Position numbers and translations under genes: made by a program
In this document: one piece after another, positions 1 through 6,708 of the stretch
Layout of the letters: each line of letters starts with the position of its first letter
Position numbering within the stretch: position 1 is the first letter of the stretch
From: SVTX01 sp045588675
GTDB lineage: Bacteria > Bacillota > Clostridia > Oscillospirales > CAG-272
Reading direction: 5' to 3'
Length of the DNA: 33,440 bases
Assembly: GCA_045588675.1 (NCBI GenBank)
Contig: JAZNER010000048.1
Location: 1 to 33,440 of the forward strand
The notes under the pieces: generated by a model
Told to the model about the DNA's origin: nothing
The model's input: only the letters and a program-made list of their open reading frames with translations
Database searches by the model: none

Positions 1-32
1 CCGATACTAATAGACCGAGGGCTTGAACCTCC
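1..32 (+). rRNA. 23S rRNA, 3' end (partial)
   Basis: The first bases (CCGATACTAATAGACCGAGG and the following GCTTGAACC) match the conserved 3' terminus of bacterial 23S rRNA, which in many species reads close to GGTACTAATnGNCCGAGGNCTT. Only the last 30 or so bases are inside the window. The exact mature end is estimated. The tandem 5S genes that follow on the same strand support an rRNA operon transcribed into the window. Confidence 0.85.
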
Positions 33-150
33 TTGAGTAAAGTCTTTTAATATTCTCGTGTTAATGCTTTACTTTTGGTGTTCATTATATAGTTTGAGTT
101 TCTGTTTTGACTCAACTTTCCTTTTCCTTTTCGTGTCAAGGACAGAATAA

Positions 151-266
<116 letters not shown>

Positions 267-270
267 ACCT

Positions 271-298
271 AATTTCAAAAAGCATACTTTTTGAAATT
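271..298 (+). terminator. Perfect hairpin between the two 5S genes (processing site or weak terminator)
   Basis: AATTTCAAAAAG (271-282) pairs perfectly over 12 bp with CTTTTTGAAATT (287-298) around the loop CATA. It is followed by TTTATATGAGG. It directly follows the first 5S gene, so it may act as an RNase processing structure or an intrinsic terminator. The short U tract makes full termination uncertain. Confidence 0.5.
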
Positions 299-325
299 TT
301 ATATGAGGCATTAAAGTGCCTTAAA

Positions 326-441
<116 letters not shown>

Positions 442-445
442 ACAG

Positions 446-476
446 AACAGCTAAATCAAACATTGGTTTAGCTGTT
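446..476 (+). terminator. Hairpin after 5S copy 2
   Basis: AACAGCTAAA (446-455) pairs perfectly with TTTAGCTGTT (467-476). The 3' side runs into TTTCCATTTAT, which is a poor U tract, so this may be a processing stem rather than a strong terminator. Two more small hairpins follow before the tRNA: GGAGAA/TTCTCC at 518-532 and AACTCAGC/GCTGAGTT at 550-567. Confidence 0.45.
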
Positions 477-610
477 TCCATTTATATATTTCACTTGTGT
501 TTCTCCTTGATTTAAATGGAGAAAAGTTCTCCTTAGTTCATGTCGACTTAACTCAGCAAGCTGAGTTGCTACCGACTTCGCACAGGGAGAAATATTCACT
601 TCGTTCATAT

Positions 611-686
611 TCCTCCTTAGCTCAGTCGGTAGAGCACATGACTGTTAATCATGGGGTCGTTGGTTCAAGCCCAACAGGGGGAGCCA
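611..686 (+). tRNA. tRNA-Asn (anticodon GTT)
   Basis: A complete 76-nt tRNA cloverleaf. The acceptor stem TCCTCCT pairs with AGGGGGA, the discriminator base is G and CCA is encoded. The anticodon arm is CATGA-CTGTTAA-TCATG with anticodon GTT, which reads Asn codons. The T arm is GTTGG-TTCAAGC-CCAAC. It lies at the distal end of the rRNA operon. Confidence 0.96.
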
Positions 687-691
687 GAAAG

Positions 692-795
692 CCATTCAAG
701 TTTATTTGCACCTCTAGCTCAGTTGGTAGAGCAACTGACTCTTAATCAGTGGGTCCGGAGTTCGAGTCTCCGGAGGTGCACCATTACTTGAATGG
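692..795 (+). repeat. Inverted repeat enclosing tRNA-Lys
   Basis: CCATTCAAG (692-700) is the exact reverse complement of CTTGAATGG (787-795). The two arms lie just outside tRNA-Lys, and the right arm is followed by a T run. The pair could form a long-range stem around the tRNA in the precursor transcript. The right arm can alternatively form the local terminator hairpin described at 780-802. Confidence 0.6.
708..783 (+). tRNA. tRNA-Lys (anticodon CTT)
   Basis: A complete 76-nt tRNA. The acceptor stem GCACCTC pairs with GAGGTGC, the discriminator base is A and CCA is encoded. The anticodon arm is ACTGA-CTCTTAA-TCAGT with anticodon CTT, which decodes AAG. It lies 21 nt after tRNA-Asn, so the two are very probably co-transcribed. 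Confidence 0.96.
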
Positions 796-802
796 TTTTT
801 TT
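780..802 (+). terminator. Terminator after tRNA-Lys
   Basis: ACCATT (780-785) pairs with AATGGT (791-796) around the loop ACTTG, and a run of seven T follows (796-802). The 5' arm includes the encoded CCA end of tRNA-Lys, so the terminator stem overlaps the mature tRNA. It probably ends the rRNA-tRNA transcript. Confidence 0.6.
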
Positions 803-815
803 GTTTTAAATTAAA

Positions 816-890
816 CTTTGCTTGGTAGAGCACGCTCAGCACGCTGAGCGTGCTGAGCCGGACTCATTAATCAGTGGGTCTGGATTGAGA
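816..890 (+). pseudogene. Decayed tRNA-Lys-like remnant interrupted by a palindrome
   Basis: GGTAGAGCA (824-832) copies the D-arm segment of tRNA-Lys. From 860 on, GACTCATTAATCAGTGGGTC copies its anticodon arm with one extra base, and TGGATTGAG resembles the start of the T arm. Between the two parts sits GCTCAGCACG (834-843), loop CTGAG, then CGTGCTGAGC (849-858), a perfect 10-bp hairpin. Acceptor and T stems cannot form, so no functional tRNA is expected. It looks like a duplicated, decayed tRNA. Confidence 0.6.
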
Positions 891-913
891 ATTTGAAATA
901 ACAAAAAACTATG

Positions 914-934
914 GGCGTCTTTTTGACGCCTTTT
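914..934 (+). terminator. Intrinsic terminator upstream of nagB
   Basis: GGCGTC (914-919) and GACGCC (925-930) enclose the loop TTTTT, and TTTT follows. It insulates nagB from the rRNA-tRNA transcript. Confidence 0.75.
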
Positions 935-970
935 ATGATTTATTATTTTAAAAAAATTTTTTTAAATCTC

Positions 971-999
971 TTTACAAATTTGCTTCTAAGTGATATAAT
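971..999 (+). promoter_or_regulatory. Sigma-A type promoter of nagB
   Basis: The -35 box TTTACA (971-976) and the -10 box TATAAT (994-999) are separated by exactly 17 bp. The start of nagB is 44 nt after the -10 box. The SD AAAGGAG at 1031-1037 is well placed. No operator could be recognised. Confidence 0.85.
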
Positions 1000-1043
1000 G
1001 AAAATATAGTTTAAATAATTTTTATACAATAAAGGAGTATATT

Positions 1044-1829
1044 ATGAAACTAATTATCAAAGACAATTATGACGCAATGAGCCAGTGGGCTGCACAGCAT
1101 ATTGCTGATGCCATTAACAATCACAAGGAGAACCGTCCCTTCGTACTAGGATTGCCTACAGGTTCTTCTCCTCTTGGTGTTTATAGAAATTTAATTAAAA
1201 TGAACAAAGAGGGTAAAATTACTTTTAAGAACGTAGTTACCTTTAATATGGATGAGTACGTTGGCTTACCCAGAGAACATGACCAGAGCTATTGGTATTT
1301 TATGCACGACAACTTCTTCAATCACATTGATATTCCTGCAGAGAACATAAATATTCTCAACGGTATGGCAGAGGACCTTGAAGCAGAATGCCAGAGATAT
1401 GAAGATAAGATCGCTTCTTATGGCGGAATTGATCTATTCTTGGGCGGTAGCGGTGTTGACGGTCACATTGCTTTTAACGAGCCTTTTACTTCTTTGACAT
1501 CAAGAACCGGTGTTCGCGCATTGACTGAAGATACATTGATCGTTAACTCTCGTTTCTTTGGTAACGATGTTGATAAAGTTCCGAAAACAGCTCTTTCGGT
1601 TGGCGTAGGTACTGTTTGCGATGCTAAGCAGGTACTGTTGTTAATCAGTGGACACAATAAAGCGCGTGCATTGCGCCACTGTGTAGAGGGAGGAGTTGAC
1701 CATGCTTGGACAATAAGTGCATTGCAGCTGCATAAGGACGGAATTATTGCCTGTGACGAGGCTGCTTGCGGCGAGTTGAAGGTTGACACCTATAAATACT
1801 TTAAGGAAATTTATAAAAACGAAAAATAA
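1044..1829 (+). CDS. nagB: Glucosamine-6-phosphate deaminase
   Basis: A cytosolic enzyme that converts glucosamine 6-phosphate into fructose 6-phosphate and ammonia in amino-sugar catabolism. The 261 residues match the usual NagB length of about 240-270. Visible motifs are GLPTGSSP near residue 36 (phosphate-binding loop), NMDEY with D70, and GVDGHIAFNEP with D139, H141 and E146. These align with E. coli D72, D141, H143 and E148, the catalytic acid and acid-base set. ATG 1044 follows AAAGGAG with 6 nt spacing. It is a single-gene unit with its own promoter; no nagA or nagE is next to it, so the rest of the pathway must lie elsewhere. Confidence 0.95.
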   Translation: MKLIIKDNYDAMSQWAAQHIADAINNHKENRPFVLGLPTGSSPLGVYRNLIKMNKEGKITFKNVVTFNMDEYVGLPREHDQSYWYFMHDNFFNHIDIPAENINILNGMAEDLEAECQRYEDKIASYGGIDLFLGGSGVDGHIAFNEPFTSLTSRTGVRALTEDTLIVNSRFFGNDVDKVPKTALSVGVGTVCDAKQVLLLISGHNKARALRHCVEGGVDHAWTISALQLHKDGIIACDEAACGELKVDTYKYFKEIYKNEK

Positions 1830-1840
1830 GCATTAATAAG

Positions 1841-1877
1841 GCGAGGCATTCATAAGTGCTGTACCGTTAAGAAAAGT
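1841..1877 (+). repeat. Left arm of an imperfect inverted repeat flanking the lic island
   Basis: This segment starts GCGAGGCATT and contains GCTGTAC and TAAGAA. The reverse complement of 6621-6655 carries the same blocks in the same order, with roughly three quarters of positions matching by eye. The two arms lie just outside licD and the SSF symporter gene. They could be borders of a transferred segment or two copies of a genomic intergenic repeat. Confidence 0.55.
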
Positions 1878-2207
1878 CCGAAAATTTATTATCGTTTATA
1901 TGTCCATTTTCTGTTATGCTGCACCACAAGCTAAACCCAACCGATTAGTACGGCTTAAAAAGAAAAGTTTTTAATAGTAATATTGTGAGGCAGATCTTAT
2001 AGCGATATTTTGTCTAATGGCAAAGCTATATTAAAAATTCGGTTTTAGTTGTGTTTTATTCTCTGCCAAAATCTGCGAAGAATATCATTTGATCGAAATC
2101 TAAATGTAACTCTTGGCAATACCATTCACCTTGAGGAAAATAAAACTATTCAAGTATTCTTACAGTTAATTGCCCCATGAGTAAAATTACAAAATAAGGA
2201 GTACATT
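1878..2207. other. AT-rich spacer before licD, no gene seen
   Basis: About 330 bases with no convincing coding region, RNA gene or consensus promoter. A weak promoter-like pair TTACAG and TAAAAT lies near 2160-2187, too close to the licD start to be convincing. AAGGAG just before 2208 is the SD of licD. The low GC content matches the island that follows. Confidence 0.5.
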
Positions 2208-2984
2208 ATGAAACGAGAAACTTTAGAAGCACTCTGGCAGCACGAAATTAAAATTTTAGATGAAATTGACCGAATTTGTAAAAAGCATGACATAACATAT
2301 TTTATTATGTGGGGCACACTTATCGGTGCTGTAAGACACAAGGGTTTTATCCCTTGGGACGATGATATTGATCTATCCTTCCCATATAAAGATTATAAAA
2401 AGTTTTTAAAGGTAGCCCCTTATGAACTATCTGACGAATTCTTTTTACAAACTAGCAAGTCCGACAAATATCACCCTGCCTATTTTGCAAAGGTTAGACT
2501 AAATAATACTGTTTTTTACAGCAAAGAAGATACTAATCATAAAAAGCATCACGGGATTTTCGTGGATTTATTACCACTTTATAACGCCAACAATCCACCA
2601 TCCATATTAACAAAAATAAAAAGAAGAATCGGTGGTGTTATGACAGACTGTGTTTATGGCAAACGCGAAAATAAACCAATAGGCAACACATTTATTAAAA
2701 AACTACCGGATGGTTTGCTTTGTAAATTTAGAGATTTATTTTTAAATACTCACGGCAAAAAGTTTTATTCTTGGGGATTTTATTTCGCCCATGAAGATTT
2801 TTTGCCTCCAGTAGAATTAGAGTTTTGTGGTAAAAAGTACCCGGCTCCCCAAAAATATGACAAGGTCTTAACCGCCATTTATGGTGATTATATGAAACTA
2901 CCGCCAAAAGAAAAACAAGTGGCGCATAACCCCGGCAGAATAAGCTTTGATTTATCTAAACCTGATGTCGAAACTTTTAATTAA
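2208..2984 (+). CDS. licD: LicD family phosphotransferase
   Basis: A 258-residue LicD/fukutin-type protein. LicD proteins transfer phosphocholine, or a similar headgroup, from a CDP-activated donor onto teichoic acid or other surface glycans, probably at the cytoplasmic face of the membrane. The diagnostic segment is MWGTLIGAVRHKGFIPWDDD followed by IDLSF, near residues 34-58; its aspartates bind the metal. A second family motif, HHGIFVDLLPLY, follows near residue 116. ATG 2208 has a strong SD (AAGGAG). It lies 11 nt before the LicC-LicA fusion gene, so the two are certainly co-transcribed, and the neighbour would supply the activated donor. The acceptor glycan cannot be read from the sequence. 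Confidence 0.9.
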   Translation: MKRETLEALWQHEIKILDEIDRICKKHDITYFIMWGTLIGAVRHKGFIPWDDDIDLSFPYKDYKKFLKVAPYELSDEFFLQTSKSDKYHPAYFAKVRLNNTVFYSKEDTNHKKHHGIFVDLLPLYNANNPPSILTKIKRRIGGVMTDCVYGKRENKPIGNTFIKKLPDGLLCKFRDLFLNTHGKKFYSWGFYFAHEDFLPPVELEFCGKKYPAPQKYDKVLTAIYGDYMKLPPKEKQVAHNPGRISFDLSKPDVETFN

Positions 2985-2995
2985 GAGGTGTAAAA

Positions 2996-4711
2996 ATGCT
3001 TACTAAATATGAGTTTAATAAGCTTCGTGATATTTATGAAGGTAATATTGTTGATTCAGATGAGTTAAATGCTTTAAAAAATAAAAATTTTATCAATGAT
3101 GATTGCGAAATTACTAATATAGGTTTTGAAGCTTTAAAGTCCCATAAGGTTGATAATGCAATTATTTTAGCAGCAGGTATGAGTACACGATTTGTGCCCG
3201 TTTCTTATGAAAAGCCGAAGGGCCTTATTGCCGTTAAGGGTGAAGTGTTAATTGAAAGAATTATAAGACAACTGCAAGAAAAAGGTGTTAAAGAAGTTAT
3301 CATTGTAGTTGGATATATGATGGAAAAATTCTTATATTTACGTGAAAAATTTGGATGCACCCTTGTTGTTAACAATGAATTTGCTACCAAAAATACTCAC
3401 TCCAGCATTTATCATGCGAGAGAGCACTTGGGGAATACATATATTTGTTGTTCAGATAACTATTATCCGGAAAATCCTTTTCACGAATATGAATATAAGG
3501 CGTTTTACTGTTCTGTTTATTTGGCGGGTATTAGCTATGTGGAGCGCGCTTTTACCTTTGACAAAGATGGACTGATTTACGATACTAACAAGCCAAGCAA
3601 TAATCAATGGATTATGTATGGTCACGCTTATTATGATAAAGAATTTACAAAAAACTTTGTCCCGATTTTAGAGAGCTATTATGGCAAAGATGGTGTCGAA
3701 AATCTTTATTGGGAAAACGTTTATGCTGAAAATCTTGACAAATTACCAATGTATATTCATCAATGTGAAGAAGGCGAGATTTTTGAGTTTGACAGTATGG
3801 ACGAGCTTAAAGCTTTTGACCCCGATTTTATTACATGCAACAAAATTAAAATTTTTGAAAATATTTGTAATGTTTTAAAATGCGATAACAAAGACATTAA
3901 AGATATTGAAGTTATTGCAAAAGGCTTGAATAATCGCTCATTTAAATTTTTAGTTAATGGAAAACATTACGTTTACCGTCATCCTGGTAGCTCTGCTTCG
4001 GGCATTATTGACCGAAAAAAAGAAGCAATTTCTTTAAAAGTTGCAAAATCTCTTGGCATTGATAACACCTTAATTTATACTCATGATACCGAAGGGTGGA
4101 AAATTTCTAAGTTTGTTAACATCGAAGAAGAATTTGATTTTAAAAATGAAGAGCATATTGCTTTACTTGCAAATAATCTTAAAATTCTACATGAATCTAA
4201 AATTAAGGGTGGATTTTCGTTTGACTATTCTTTGGAAGCACAAAAGCTTTTAGAAATTATTAAAGTTTCTGATGATTCTGCTTATAACGGAATTTTGCCG
4301 ATAGTCAATAAAATGAGTAGAATTCTAGAATATCTAAAAAATAATCCATGGCAGGTTTCACTTTGTCATAACGATATTTATGAGCCTAACCTTTTAATTA
4401 CCGAAGATGGTTTAGAACTTATTGACTGGGAATTTGCAGGTGACAGCGATATAGGTTACGATATTTGTAAATTGTTCTCTTTAAATAGTCTGACATATGA
4501 TGAGGTTGATAAATGGCTTAAATATTATTATGACCGTCCTACAACACAAGAAGAGAAACTTCACTTGTTCTCGTGTGCCGCAGTTATTTATTACTACTGG
4601 TTTATTTGGAGTATTTACGAAAGTAAAACAGGAGGTAAGGCTTATTCTTACATGATGGGTTGGCACGATAAAATGATTCATTTTGCAAATATTGTTTTGA
4701 AGTATATTTAA
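2996..4711 (+). CDS. licCA: LicC-LicA fusion: CTP:phosphocholine cytidylyltransferase and choline kinase
   Basis: A 571-residue fused enzyme. Residues 1-50 look like a small winged-helix domain. Residues 53-290 form a sugar-phosphate-type nucleotidyltransferase with LAAGMSTRFVP (58-68) and EKPKGL, as in LicC, which makes CDP-choline. The C-terminal half is a choline/ethanolamine kinase fold with the Brenner motif H458-N-D460 and N465, then IDWEFAG with the metal-binding D477, as in LicA. One protein could thus phosphorylate and activate choline for LicD. LicC-LicA fusions are known in some spirochaetes and Clostridia. Base composition is very AT-rich compared with later genes. The kinase substrate could be ethanolamine instead of choline. 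Confidence 0.88.
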   Translation: MLTKYEFNKLRDIYEGNIVDSDELNALKNKNFINDDCEITNIGFEALKSHKVDNAIILAAGMSTRFVPVSYEKPKGLIAVKGEVLIERIIRQLQEKGVKEVIIVVGYMMEKFLYLREKFGCTLVVNNEFATKNTHSSIYHAREHLGNTYICCSDNYYPENPFHEYEYKAFYCSVYLAGISYVERAFTFDKDGLIYDTNKPSNNQWIMYGHAYYDKEFTKNFVPILESYYGKDGVENLYWENVYAENLDKLPMYIHQCEEGEIFEFDSMDELKAFDPDFITCNKIKIFENICNVLKCDNKDIKDIEVIAKGLNNRSFKFLVNGKHYVYRHPGSSASGIIDRKKEAISLKVAKSLGIDNTLIYTHDTEGWKISKFVNIEEEFDFKNEEHIALLANNLKILHESKIKGGFSFDYSLEAQKLLEIIKVSDDSAYNGILPIVNKMSRILEYLKNNPWQVSLCHNDIYEPNLLITEDGLELIDWEFAGDSDIGYDICKLFSLNSLTYDEVDKWLKYYYDRPTTQEEKLHLFSCAAVIYYYWFIWSIYESKTGGKAYSYMMGWHDKMIHFANIVLKYI

Positions 4712-4724
4712 AGGCGGAAAAAAT

Positions 4725-4838
4725 ATGGAGTTTTGGATTGCTATTGGCTTAGGCTTATGGTTTTTGATCTGTGGCACTATTTCTTATATCCATGTGAGCA
4801 AAAGTTTTAAGAAAAACGATACGGAGGATAAGAAATAA
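4725..4838 (+). CDS. Symporter small accessory membrane protein (37 aa)
   Basis: A short open frame, MEFWIAIGLGLWFLICG at its N terminus, then a lysine- and acid-rich tail ending in NDTEDKK. It has one hydrophobic segment (residues 3-22) followed by a charged, probably cytoplasmic tail. It starts 13 nt after the licC-licA fusion gene and its stop overlaps the start of the SSF symporter as TAATG, the arrangement of small partner proteins encoded directly ahead of SSF transporters. From family knowledge, such proteins are thought to assist transporter assembly or stability. The sequence supports translation by its tight coupling, but no catalytic role can be inferred. Confidence 0.75.
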   Translation: MEFWIAIGLGLWFLICGTISYIHVSKSFKKNDTEDKK

Positions 4839-6421
4839 TGTATTTAATTGGTATAGCGATTACATTTGCACTTTATGTTTTTATTAGTTTTTTAATAAGT
4901 AGAAAATTTAAATCTGCAAATGATTTTTTTGTCGCAGGCAGAAATTCACCCACAATCCTTATAACAGGCTCTCTTGTTGCATCGTTTATTGGTGTGGGCT
5001 TATTTATGGGTGATGTTGGAGAATCTTACAGCGGGTTTTTTGCTCCTATTATTGTTGCCGTTGGTGTGCTTTCAGTTGGATACATTGTTGGCTCTGTATT
5101 TTTTGGAAGATACTTAAGACGTAGCAACTGCACAACCTTGCCCGAATACTTCGGTAAACGCTTTGATTCCAAAGCCATGAAAACTTTAGCTACAATTACG
5201 AGCACATTTATTATGCTTGTCTATACACTGTCTTGCGTGCAAGGCGTTGGCACCCTTATGTCAGCAATCACTCCATTATCTTATAAATGGTGTGTTGTGA
5301 TTTCGGTTATTGTTTTTACACTTATTACTGTTTTTTCTGGCGCAAAGGGTGTTTTAATTACCGACACAATTATGTTTGGTGTATTTTCTGTTGCAGCGAT
5401 TATTGGTGCTATAATTATAGCGCATAAAGCAGGCGGCTGGACTAACACTGTTACAGAAATGGCAACATACGAAAATATCCCTGGCATTTTATCAGGCAGT
5501 GGAAATCTTGATTACTTCTATCCAACAGGCACTGAAAATATGATTTGGGCAGTTGGATATGGAATTGCTTGGATGGCGGTGCTTATGGTTGCTCCTTGGC
5601 AATCCAGCCGTTACCTTATGGCTAAAAATGAACACGTCGTTGTAAGGAGCGGTATTGTTGCTTCTGCCAGTGTTTTTGTTATTGAATTTATAATGTGTAT
5701 GGCTGGTGTATTTACTAACAAAATCAACCCTAATTTAGAAAATCCTTCAAACGCGCTAATTTGGGCATCAACGAATATTATGCCAAGCATTTTAGGTATT
5801 ATTGTACTTTCGGGTGTTTTGGCTTCGGGTATTTCTTCTGCTACCACTTTTCTATCTTTGATTGGTTCTAATATTACCAATGATTTTATGAATGTTAAAG
5901 AAGAACGCAAACAGCTTGTACTTGGCAAGATAATTGTTGTAATTGTTGCAATAATCATTTGCTTATTATGTGCATACCAACCACCACAGATCTTTTGGAT
6001 TACCTATTTAGGTGCTACGATAATTGCTTGTTCTTGGCTACCCGTTTCTATTGCAAGTGTTTGGAGCAAACGAGTTACAAAGCTGGGGGCGTTTTTAAGT
6101 ATGCTTTTGGGATTCCTTGTAAGTGCTATTATGAAAATTTACATTTCTATAAAAGGCGTTACTTTACCAATTTATTTTGATCCATTCTTTGTTGGCATTG
6201 CAGTAAGCATTTTTGCGCTGATTTTAGGTTCGGCTTTTACAAAGGTTACTGATAAAGAAAAAGAAGAGCGTGCAAAATTATTCGTTTTGCCAGATGGTGA
6301 AGGAAATCCCAAGGAAATTAAAAAGACTAAAATGATGGTTGGTCTTACGATTCCGCTTGGTATAATTGTTTCAGTTTTACTCTTGGTGCTATGGGTTATC
6401 CCCTATTACAAAGGACTATAA
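4838..6421 (+). CDS. Sodium:solute symporter (SSF family)
   Basis: A 527-residue polytopic membrane protein of the SSF/SLC5 type. The family signature is seen in NDFFVAGRNSP (residues near 28-38), the early segment LVASFIGVGLFMGDVGESY, and repeated hydrophobic helices to the C terminus, consistent with 13-14 membrane segments. It would drive uptake of a small organic solute with Na+. ATG 4838 overlaps the stop of the 37-aa accessory gene, and its SD GGAGG lies inside that gene. Because it is encoded directly after licD and the LicC-LicA fusion, choline or a related amine is the most likely substrate. Classical lic loci use LicB, a DMT-type permease, for this step, so this would be a replacement. 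Substrate is inference. Confidence 0.85.
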   Translation: MYLIGIAITFALYVFISFLISRKFKSANDFFVAGRNSPTILITGSLVASFIGVGLFMGDVGESYSGFFAPIIVAVGVLSVGYIVGSVFFGRYLRRSNCTTLPEYFGKRFDSKAMKTLATITSTFIMLVYTLSCVQGVGTLMSAITPLSYKWCVVISVIVFTLITVFSGAKGVLITDTIMFGVFSVAAIIGAIIIAHKAGGWTNTVTEMATYENIPGILSGSGNLDYFYPTGTENMIWAVGYGIAWMAVLMVAPWQSSRYLMAKNEHVVVRSGIVASASVFVIEFIMCMAGVFTNKINPNLENPSNALIWASTNIMPSILGIIVLSGVLASGISSATTFLSLIGSNITNDFMNVKEERKQLVLGKIIVVIVAIIICLLCAYQPPQIFWITYLGATIIACSWLPVSIASVWSKRVTKLGAFLSMLLGFLVSAIMKIYISIKGVTLPIYFDPFFVGIAVSIFALILGSAFTKVTDKEKEERAKLFVLPDGEGNPKEIKKTKMMVGLTIPLGIIVSVLLLVLWVIPYYKGL

Positions 6422-6467
6422 GTAATAAAAAAATATCACTATTCAGATTATTCTATTTTGAGGTTGT

Positions 6468-6502
6468 AAAACGGATGTGTAGAATTTCTACTCATCCGTT
6501 TT
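6468..6502 (+). terminator. Terminator of the lic operon
   Basis: AAAACGGATG (6468-6477) pairs with CATCCGTTTT (6493-6502), and the inner GTAGA pairs with TCTAC, giving a stem of about 15 bp with one mismatch. The right arm itself ends in TTTT. It lies 47 nt after the symporter stop. Confidence 0.75.
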
Positions 6503-6510
6503 ATGTTTGT

Positions 6511-6571
6511 CTTGTACCGTAACAAGCAGGGAAAATGTACGGCATTTTCCAATTCTTTAGGGTATCCTAAA
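6511..6571 (+). other. Three consecutive small hairpins
   Basis: CTTGT/ACAAG (6511-6526), GGAAAATG/CATTTTCC (6530-6550) and TTTAGG/CCTAAA (6556-6571) follow one another with gaps of only 3-5 nt. No reading frame explains them. They may be an RNA structure or a hairpin-rich intergenic repeat. Confidence 0.5.
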
Positions 6572-6583
6572 ACCTTATAAGCA

Positions 6584-6616
6584 AAAAAGCAGAAACGAAT
6601 TTCGTTTCTGCTTTTT
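6584..6616 (+). terminator. Strong bidirectional terminator
   Basis: AAAAAGCAGAAACGA (6584-6598) and TCGTTTCTGCTTTTT (6602-6616) are perfect reverse complements over 15 bp around the loop ATT. Both strands have U tracts, so it can end transcripts from either side. Confidence 0.85.
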
Positions 6617-6620
6617 AATT

Positions 6621-6655
6621 ACTGTTCTTACGAGTACAGCCCATTAATGCCTCGC
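6621..6655 (-). repeat. Right arm of the inverted repeat flanking the lic island
   Basis: The reverse complement reads GCGAGGCATTAATGGGCTGT and then ACTCGTAAGAACAGT, matching the blocks of 1841-1877 in order. It lies outside the lic operon terminator. Confidence 0.55.
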
Positions 6656-6673
6656 TCTTTTTTGTTAGATAAC

Positions 6674-6702
6674 AAAAGCCTGACACTTTGTGTCAGGCTT
6701 TT
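6674..6702 (-). terminator. Terminator of the GH106-like gene
   Basis: AAAAGCCTGACAC (6674-6686) and GTGTCAGGCTTTT (6690-6702) form a 13-bp perfect stem around a 3-nt loop. On the minus strand it lies 6 nt after the stop codon at 6709 and ends in TTTTG, the expected place for the terminator of that gene. It could also work on the plus strand. Confidence 0.85.
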
Positions 6703-6708
6703 ATAGAG

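Noticed and set aside
497..745. An open frame of 82 codons spanning the tRNA-Asn and tRNA-Lys genes.
   Set aside because: It reads through two clear tRNA genes and has no protein-like composition or SD support.
1930..1960. CAACCGATTAGTAC resembles the reverse complement of a 23S rRNA 3' end seen in other bacteria.
   Set aside because: The match is only about 11-14 bases and differs from this organism's own 23S end at 1-32; chance cannot be excluded.
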